A stretch of DNA of 24,000 nt. Source: an uncultured Gemmatimonadota bacterium (GTDB lineage Bacteria > Gemmatimonadota > Gemmatimonadetes > Gemmatimonadales > GWC2-71-9). A program made the translations under genes and the position numbers. Location: NCBI GenBank assembly GCA_946479825.1, contig CAMLHU010000003.1, positions 1 through 24,000 of the forward strand, given 5' to 3'. Within the stretch, counting starts at the first letter, position 1, and every line of letters begins with the position of its first letter. This document shows positions 18,864 to 24,000 of the stretch, piece by piece. The notes under the pieces were generated by a model. It was not told the origin of the DNA, did no database searches, and worked only from the letters and a program-made list of their open reading frames with translations.

Positions 18864-19812
18864 CGACGCGCTGCTGGCGGAAGCACGCCGGGTCCTCGAA
18901 CTCGAGGCGCGCGAGCTCCGCGCCGCCGCGGAGCGGACCGGGGCGGCCTTCGCCGGCGCCGTGCGGCTCCTCGCGGCGGCGCGGGGCCGCGTGATCGTCT
19001 CCGGGGTCGGGAAGTCCGGGCTCATCGCCCGGAAGATCGCAGCGACGATGACCTCGACCGGCACCCCCGCCGCCTATCTGCATCCGGTGGACAGCCTCCA
19101 CGGCGACCTGGGCATCGTCGGGCCGCAGGACGTGGCCATCCTGCTCAGCAAGAGCGGGAACACCGAGGAGCTCTTCGGCCTCGTCGCGGCGCTGCAGCGG
19201 CTGCAGGTCCCGATCGTAGCGATCACCGGCGGGCGGGACTCCGCGCTCGCGCGCGCGGCGGCGGTCGTCCTGGACGCGTCGGTGAGCGAGGAGGCCTGCC
19301 CCCACGACCTCGCGCCCACCACCAGCACCACCGTAGCGCTCGCGCTGGGCGACGCCCTCGCGGTGGTCCTGCTCGGCCTCAAGGGCTTCCGGCGCGAGGA
19401 CTTCGCCGCGCTGCATCCGGGCGGGAGCCTGGGGCGGAAGCTCCACCTCCGGGTCCGCGACGTGATGGTGCGCGAAGTGCACCCGCTCTCGCCGGGGGCC
19501 ACGATGCGCGAGGCGGTGGGGACGCTCGCCGCGGACCGCGGGCTCGCCATCGTGGCGGAGCAGGGTGCGGTCCGGGGGGTGCTGACCACCGGCGACCTGG
19601 CGCGGCTGGCCCGCCGCGACGGCGACTTCCTCGCACTCCCCGTGGCCGAGGTCATGACCCGGACGCCCAAGCTCGCCGAGGCGGAGGAGCTGGCGGCCGC
19701 GGCCGTCGGGCGGATGGAGCAGCACGGGATCATGGCGCTCCCGGTGCTCGAGGCCGGGCGGCTGGCCGGCGTGGTGCACCTGCACGACCTGCTGCGGTCG
19801 GGGGCCGTGTGA
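18847..19812 (+). CDS. kdsD: Arabinose 5-phosphate isomerase
   Basis: KdsD converts ribulose 5-phosphate to arabinose 5-phosphate, the KdsA substrate. The 321-residue product has a SIS sugar-isomerase domain (about 45-180) and two CBS domains (about 205-320). K56 (GVGKSG), E108 (SGNTEE), E149 and H190 (LHPGGSLG) match the catalytic set described for the E. coli enzyme with a constant shift of three, and H85 is also kept. GGAGG at 18836-18840 sits six bases before GTG 18847. The CBS pair may sense a nucleotide or CMP-Kdo. The operon position supports the Kdo-pathway isomerase rather than a GutQ-type paralogue. Confidence 0.95.
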   Translation: MTGTTDDALLAEARRVLELEARELRAAAERTGAAFAGAVRLLAAARGRVIVSGVGKSGLIARKIAATMTSTGTPAAYLHPVDSLHGDLGIVGPQDVAILLSKSGNTEELFGLVAALQRLQVPIVAITGGRDSALARAAAVVLDASVSEEACPHDLAPTTSTTVALALGDALAVVLLGLKGFRREDFAALHPGGSLGRKLHLRVRDVMVREVHPLSPGATMREAVGTLAADRGLAIVAEQGAVRGVLTTGDLARLARRDGDFLALPVAEVMTRTPKLAEAEELAAAAVGRMEQHGIMALPVLEAGRLAGVVHLHDLLRSGAV

Positions 19813-20357
19813 GGGGCGCCGCCCTGCTGGCGGCGACCGCCATCCTGGCGGTGGCGTGCGGCGGAAAGGACGAGCTCCGCAGCACCACCGTCGTGGCCGC
19901 GGCCGACACGGCCGACCAGGTGCTCGAGCACCTGCAGCATTACATCACCAAGGACGGGGTGCGGCAGAGCCTGGTCGAGGCCGACACGGCGTACTACTAC
20001 GAGGCGCCGCGGGTGTTCGAGCTCCGCGGGGTGAAGGTGACGTTCTACGACGCGTCCGGGGCCCAGACCTCGGTGCTCACCTCGCGCGAGGGGACGTACC
20101 ACGTCCAGACCAGCGACATGCAGGCCCGGGGCAACGTGGTGGTGGTCTCGACGGACGGGCGGACGCTCCGCACCGAGCGCCTGAACTACAACCAGGCGAC
20201 CAACAAGCTCTCGACCGACCTGCCGTTCACCTTCGTCGGCCCGACCTCGAGCGGCTCCGGGAACGGGTTCGTCTCCGACCCGGACTTCAAGGACGTGACG
20301 ATCCAGCAGGGGCGCGGGGTGGAGCACGGCAGCGGCTTCGTCCCGCCCGGGCAATGA
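19809..20357 (+). CDS. lptC: LptC-like LPS export protein, possible lipoprotein
   Basis: LptC takes LPS from LptBFG and hands it to LptA on the periplasmic face of the inner membrane. The 182-residue product starts at GTG 19809, overlapping the kdsD stop as GTGA. The N-terminus is hydrophobic (ALLAATAILAVACGG). C17 could be a lipid-modified cysteine, but the lipobox is imperfect (Ala at -3). The rest is LptC/OstA-like beta strands: VFELRGVKVTFYDASGAQTSVLTSREGTYHVQTSDMQARGNVVVVSTDGRTLRTERLNYN. E. coli LptC is anchored by a transmembrane helix instead. The stop overlaps the next gene as ATGA. LptF and LptG are not in this window. Confidence 0.87.
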   Translation: MRGAALLAATAILAVACGGKDELRSTTVVAAADTADQVLEHLQHYITKDGVRQSLVEADTAYYYEAPRVFELRGVKVTFYDASGAQTSVLTSREGTYHVQTSDMQARGNVVVVSTDGRTLRTERLNYNQATNKLSTDLPFTFVGPTSSGSGNGFVSDPDFKDVTIQQGRGVEHGSGFVPPGQ

Positions 20358-21706
20358 GAGGGCTCGCCGCCGCGGCGGCGCTCGGGCTGGTCCTTGCCGC
20401 CCGGGCCTCGGCCCAGGCGACCCCCGCGAGCGGAGATCACTGCACCTTCTCGGTGGACAACGTGGACCGCGCCATTCGGCAGGTCCCGAACCCGGACGGG
20501 ACGTCGAACTACTTCGCCGGCGGGAACGTCCGCCTCAGTTGCCAGCGGACGTCGGTGCGGATGGCGTCGGACAGCCTCGCGGCGTTCAACAACTTCCAGG
20601 TCACCTATTTCCTCGGACACGTGCGCTACGCCGATTCGACGGTGACGATGACGGCCGACCACGGGACCTACTACAAGGACGGAGAACGCTGGGAAGCGCG
20701 CGGCGACGTGGTCACCCGGAACACGAAGAACGGGTCCACGCTCCGCGGGCCCTCGCTCGACTATCTCCGCCCGATGGCCGGGATCCGCGACACCGCCGAG
20801 ATGTACGCCACGGGCCGCCCGCGGCTCGAGTACGTGCCCACGGACTCGGCGGGGAAGGCCGGGGAGCCCTACGTCATCTATGGCGACCGGGTGCGGTTTC
20901 GGGGCGATGACCGGATCTTCGCGGGCGGCTCCGTGACGGTGGACCGGTCCGACTTTTCGGCCCGCGGGGATTCCCTCCGCCTCGACACCGGCGCGGGGCA
21001 GGACGGCGTGCTCTATGGCCGGGCCCGGATGGCCGGGAAGGGCGAATCGTCGTTCACCCTTACCGGGCGGCGCATCGACCTCCGGCTCCGGGAGAGTGCG
21101 CTCTCCGGCGTGCGGGCCATCGGCGCGGCCCACGCCGTCAACCCCGACTGGGACCTCACGGCGGATACCATCGACCTGACCCTCGAGCACCAGAAGTTGG
21201 CGCGGACGCTGGCCTGGGGCGACAGCCTTCGGCCTCTCGCGATCTCGCCTCAGCGTGAGATCCGCGCCGACTCGCTGGCCATCGACACGCCGGGACAGCA
21301 GCTGACCGAGGCGCGGGCCTTCGGCTCGGCGTGGATCGGAGGGGCGGTGGATTCGGCGCGTCACGACCGCGACCAGCTCTGGGGCGACAGCGTCGTGGCC
21401 CGGTTCACCCAGGTCGATTCGGGCGGCCGCTCCGTGACCCGGATCTCCGGCGTCACCGCGCGACACCTGGCCCGGTCGTACCACCTGCTCGCCCCGGAGG
21501 CGGGGTGCGCGCAGGCGCCGGTCAGCTACGTCCGCGGCAACGAGATCGTCCTGACGTTCGAGACGAAGGGCGGCGGCGACCTCGAGCGCGTGGACGTGCA
21601 CGGGCAGGTGGATGGGGTCCAGATCGAGCCGGAATGCGCCACGGCCGACAGCCTCGCCGCCGACTCGGCGCGGGCGGATTCCGTGGTGCGACGGGGTGTC
21701 CGGTGA
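20354..21706 (+). CDS. lptA: Large LptA/OstA-domain periplasmic protein
   Basis: The 450-residue product has a signal peptide ([20 protein letters not shown], probable cut after A20). A long run of OstA-type beta repeats follows: [86 protein letters not shown] and [11 protein letters not shown]. By position between lptC and lptB it should carry LPS across the periplasm. It is more than twice the usual LptA length (about 180), and resembles the soluble N-terminal part of LptD extended by further strands. Four cysteines sit as two near each end: C30, C63, C385 and C428. The C-terminus is Ala/Asp/Ser-rich. No outer-membrane barrel is evident. The gene symbol is by context. Confidence 0.8.
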   Translation: MRGLAAAAALGLVLAARASAQATPASGDHCTFSVDNVDRAIRQVPNPDGTSNYFAGGNVRLSCQRTSVRMASDSLAAFNNFQVTYFLGHVRYADSTVTMTADHGTYYKDGERWEARGDVVTRNTKNGSTLRGPSLDYLRPMAGIRDTAEMYATGRPRLEYVPTDSAGKAGEPYVIYGDRVRFRGDDRIFAGGSVTVDRSDFSARGDSLRLDTGAGQDGVLYGRARMAGKGESSFTLTGRRIDLRLRESALSGVRAIGAAHAVNPDWDLTADTIDLTLEHQKLARTLAWGDSLRPLAISPQREIRADSLAIDTPGQQLTEARAFGSAWIGGAVDSARHDRDQLWGDSVVARFTQVDSGGRSVTRISGVTARHLARSYHLLAPEAGCAQAPVSYVRGNEIVLTFETKGGGDLERVDVHGQVDGVQIEPECATADSLAADSARADSVVRRGVR

Positions 21707-22869
21707 CCGGCCTCGCCCCCGAGACCCTGGCCGACCGCGATCCGGCGCTGCCGATCGCGCTCGCGGCGGTGCTGCGCGGCGCGGCGGACGACGGGTCGAT
21801 CGCGCTGTCCGACCTGGTCACGGCCTTTCGTGAGGCCTATGCGGGGGTCGTCGAAGGCGGGACGGGCGGCGCGGGGTTCGAGCTCGGCGGCGACCAGATC
21901 CGCGAGAACCTGCGTCAGTCGGTCCTGCCGCGCCTGGTGAGCGGCGGATGGCTCGAGCTCGGCGCCAACGGCGCCGGGGAACAGGTCCGGGCGACCGGCG
22001 CGTGGTGGGCCAGCGTGTCGGCGGACCGGCTCGGCAACGCCGGCCGCCTTGTGGCGCTCGCGCGGGCCGGGTTCCATCGGACCAGCGGCGGGACCGCATC
22101 GCCGGTGGCGCGGGGGAGCGTCCTCGCGGGGACAGGGCTCTGGAAGAGCTTCAAGCGCCGGGCGGTGGTGAACGACGTGAGCGTCGAAGTGCGGCAGGGC
22201 GAGATCGTCGGCCTGCTCGGCCCGAACGGCGCCGGCAAGACCACCACGTTCTACCTCCTCACCGGACTCATCCTCGCCGACGCCGGCACGGTCGCGCTGG
22301 ACGGCAAGGACCTGACCCGCGCGCCGATGTACCAGCGGGCCCGGGCGGGGATCGGCTACCTGGCCCAGGAGCCGTCGATCTTCCGGAAGCTCACGGTGGA
22401 GGAGAACATCCTCGCCATCCTCGAGACCATCCCGATGGGCGCGGCGGAACGCCGCCAGCGGCTCGAGGAGATGCTCGACGAGCTCTCCATCAAGCACCTC
22501 CGGGCCAGCAAGGCGTACGCGCTCTCCGGCGGGGAGCGCCGGCGGCTCGAGATCACCCGGGCGCTCGTCACCAACCCCAAGTTCATGCTCCTCGACGAGC
22601 CGTTCGCCGGGGTGGACCCGATCGCCGTGCACGATATCCAGACCATCGTCGCGGGCCTCCGGCACCGGGGGATCGGCGTGCTCATCACCGACCACAACGT
22701 GGAGCAGACCCTCGACATCGTGGACCGGGCCTACATCATGTTCGAAGGCAAGGTCCAGGTGGAGGGCCCCGTGCGAGACCTCGTCTTCGACGACCGGGTG
22801 GCGCAGCTCTACTTCGGCCCGACCCTGACCGGCCGCCTGCGCGCGCGGCTCGCGGAGCGGGACGGGTGA
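21703..22869 (+). CDS. lptB: LPS export ATPase LptB with an extra N-terminal domain
   Basis: LptB is the ABC ATPase that powers LPS extraction by LptFG. From GTG 21703 (GTGA overlap with the previous stop) the frame is open for 388 codons, against about 240 for typical LptB. The ATPase part begins near residue 142 ([18 protein letters not shown]). It has Walker A GPNGAGKT (173-180), a Q-loop [17 protein letters not shown], signature LSGGE from 274, Walker B LLDEP with D298 and E299, and switch H331. Residues 1-135 are an unassigned, mostly helical segment ([39 protein letters not shown]) with winged-helix-like character. An internal GTG at 22105 could yield a normal-length LptB, but there is no stop between the two parts. 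Confidence 0.9.
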   Translation: MTGLAPETLADRDPALPIALAAVLRGAADDGSIALSDLVTAFREAYAGVVEGGTGGAGFELGGDQIRENLRQSVLPRLVSGGWLELGANGAGEQVRATGAWWASVSADRLGNAGRLVALARAGFHRTSGGTASPVARGSVLAGTGLWKSFKRRAVVNDVSVEVRQGEIVGLLGPNGAGKTTTFYLLTGLILADAGTVALDGKDLTRAPMYQRARAGIGYLAQEPSIFRKLTVEENILAILETIPMGAAERRQRLEEMLDELSIKHLRASKAYALSGGERRRLEITRALVTNPKFMLLDEPFAGVDPIAVHDIQTIVAGLRHRGIGVLITDHNVEQTLDIVDRAYIMFEGKVQVEGPVRDLVFDDRVAQLYFGPTLTGRLRARLAERDG

Positions 22870-24000
22870 AGGCCAGCCTCGGCCAGCATACGGGGCTCCG
22901 CCAGGAGCTCCGGATCAATCCGCGCCTGTACCAGGCGATGGACCTGCTGTACATGCCGATGATGGACCTCCAGCAGCACCTGAAGCAGGAGCTCCTGGCC
23001 AACCCGTTCCTCGAGCTCCTCGAGCCCGAGGACGAGGAGCTGCCGGCCGAGACGGCGGCGGAGCAGAAGGAGGAGGCGAAGAAGGACGACGAGATGGACT
23101 GGGAGGAGATCCTCCTCAACGGATTCGAGACCGGCAGCCCCCAGGCCGCCGCCTTCGAGGACCGGGAGTACACCGAACCCGTCTCGGTCGAGGAGCGCGA
23201 CCTCGACGACCACCTCCGGGACCAGCTCGACCTGCTCGACCTCTCGCCGCGCCAGCGGCTGCTCGCCGAGCACTTCCTCGGCTCGCTGGGCGACGACGGC
23301 TACCTGGCGAGCCCCGTGGAAGAGATCGTCGAGGGCGCGAACCGCCTGCTCCAGGAGCGCGGCGACGCCGCGGCGGAGGCGGGGCGCCCCCTCCCGGACG
23401 TGCCTGCCTTCACCGCGGAGGAGGGGGCCGAGATGCTGGCCATCTTCCAGCGCCTCGACCCGCCGGGGATCGCCGCCCGGGACCTGCGCGAATGCCTCCT
23501 GCTGCAGCTCGCGGATCGCGGCGAGTCGGGCTCGCTCACCTACCGCCTCGTGGCGGAGGCGTTCCCGGACGTGGTCGCGCACAAGTGGCACGACCTCGCG
23601 AAGCGCTTCGGGGTCGAGCCGGGGGAGGTTCAGGCGGCGGCCGACCAGCTCGCCCGCCTCGACCCGAAGCCCGGCCTCCGCTACGCCGCGCGCCCCGACG
23701 GATACGTGATCCCCGACCTCATCGTGGACAAGGTGGACGGCCGCTACCGGGTGACGCTCAACGACGGCGGCGTGCCGCGGCTGCGGCTCAGCCGGGCCTA
23801 CCAGGAAGTGGCGCGCGACCGCAGGGGGATGGACGCCGAGCAGAAGGAGTTCATCACCTCCAAGCTCAACAGCGCGCAGTGGATGATCCAGGCCATCGAG
23901 CAGCGCCGGCAGACGATGCTCAAGGTCATGAACTTCATCGTGGACCGGCAGCGCGAGTTCTTCGAGAAGGGCGTCCAGTACCTCAAGCCGCTCACGCTGC
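22866..24000 (+). CDS. rpoN: RNA polymerase sigma-54 factor, 3'-truncated by the window edge
   Basis: Sigma-54 directs RNA polymerase to -24/-12 promoters that need an AAA+ activator. The start GTG 22866 overlaps the lptB stop as GTGA. About 378 codons are visible and the frame runs off the window. Region I is residues 10-52 ([40 protein letters not shown]). An acidic linker follows to about 115, then the core-binding region ([58 protein letters not shown]). The last visible part ([34 protein letters not shown]) is typical. The helix-turn-helix and RpoN box should lie beyond base 24000. The lptB-rpoN order is common in Proteobacteria too. Confidence 0.96.
   Translation, partial: MKASLGQHTGLRQELRINPRLYQAMDLLYMPMMDLQQHLKQELLANPFLELLEPEDEELPAETAAEQKEEAKKDDEMDWEEILLNGFETGSPQAAAFEDREYTEPVSVEERDLDDHLRDQLDLLDLSPRQRLLAEHFLGSLGDDGYLASPVEEIVEGANRLLQERGDAAAEAGRPLPDVPAFTAEEGAEMLAIFQRLDPPGIAARDLRECLLLQLADRGESGSLTYRLVAEAFPDVVAHKWHDLAKRFGVEPGEVQAAADQLARLDPKPGLRYAARPDGYVIPDLIVDKVDGRYRVTLNDGGVPRLRLSRAYQEVARDRRGMDAEQKEFITSKLNSAQWMIQAIEQRRQTMLKVMNFIVDRQREFFEKGVQYLKPLTL

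Overview
The window is a strongly GC-rich, gene-dense bacterial chromosome segment. Almost everything in it is core metabolism or envelope biogenesis. It encodes Kdo synthesis and LPS transport (so a diderm, LPS-bearing cell), the futalosine route to menaquinone, sigma-54 and type II fatty-acid synthesis. GC content, gene order and the mqnE-mqnA-mqnC arrangement fit Gemmatimonadota best. That assignment is an inference from gene content, not from a marker-gene comparison.

Region 1 (1-4948) is a fatty-acid synthesis operon: plsX (5' end outside the window), fabH, fabD, fabG, acpP, fabF. The genes overlap or lie close together. It ends at a hairpin (4970-5003), followed by a KirBac-type potassium channel gene (5024-5956) with its own strong ribosome binding site.

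Region 2 (6031-11205) is a tight co-directional run: mqnE, mqnA and mqnC (futalosine menaquinone pathway), ispF (isoprenoid precursor), a DedA-family membrane protein and the recombinase xerD. A ThrE-type amino-acid exporter is convergent at 11208-12491, with only two bases between its stop codon and that of xerD.

Region 3 (12531-14960) is the least conventional part. It holds a DinB-fold protein, a sharp AT-rich island (about 33% GC over 13061-13160) with two perfect TATAAT boxes and a palindrome, a small secreted protein with a textbook terminator, an unrecognised membrane-anchored protein, and a lone TrpG/PabA-type glutamine amidotransferase.

Region 4 (15083-24000) is one long envelope operon: kdsB, pyrG, kdsA, kdsC, kdsD, lptC, a large LptA/OstA-like protein, lptB and rpoN (3' end outside the window). 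A consensus-like promoter sits directly before kdsB and predicts a leaderless mRNA. PyrG makes CTP, which KdsB uses to activate Kdo. KdsD, KdsA and KdsC supply Kdo, and the Lpt proteins move finished LPS.

Many gene junctions are 4-base stop/start overlaps (ATGA, GTGA, TTGA, CTGA), implying translational coupling. There is no gene-free stretch over 300 bases; the longest is about 145 bases (13065-13208). I saw no tRNA, rRNA, CRISPR array, insertion sequence or prophage. I found no evident new multi-gene system. The best leads are an LptB with an unexplained N-terminal domain, an MqnE with a CX5CX2C cluster motif, an oversized LptA-like protein, and the AT-rich island with its secreted-protein cistron.
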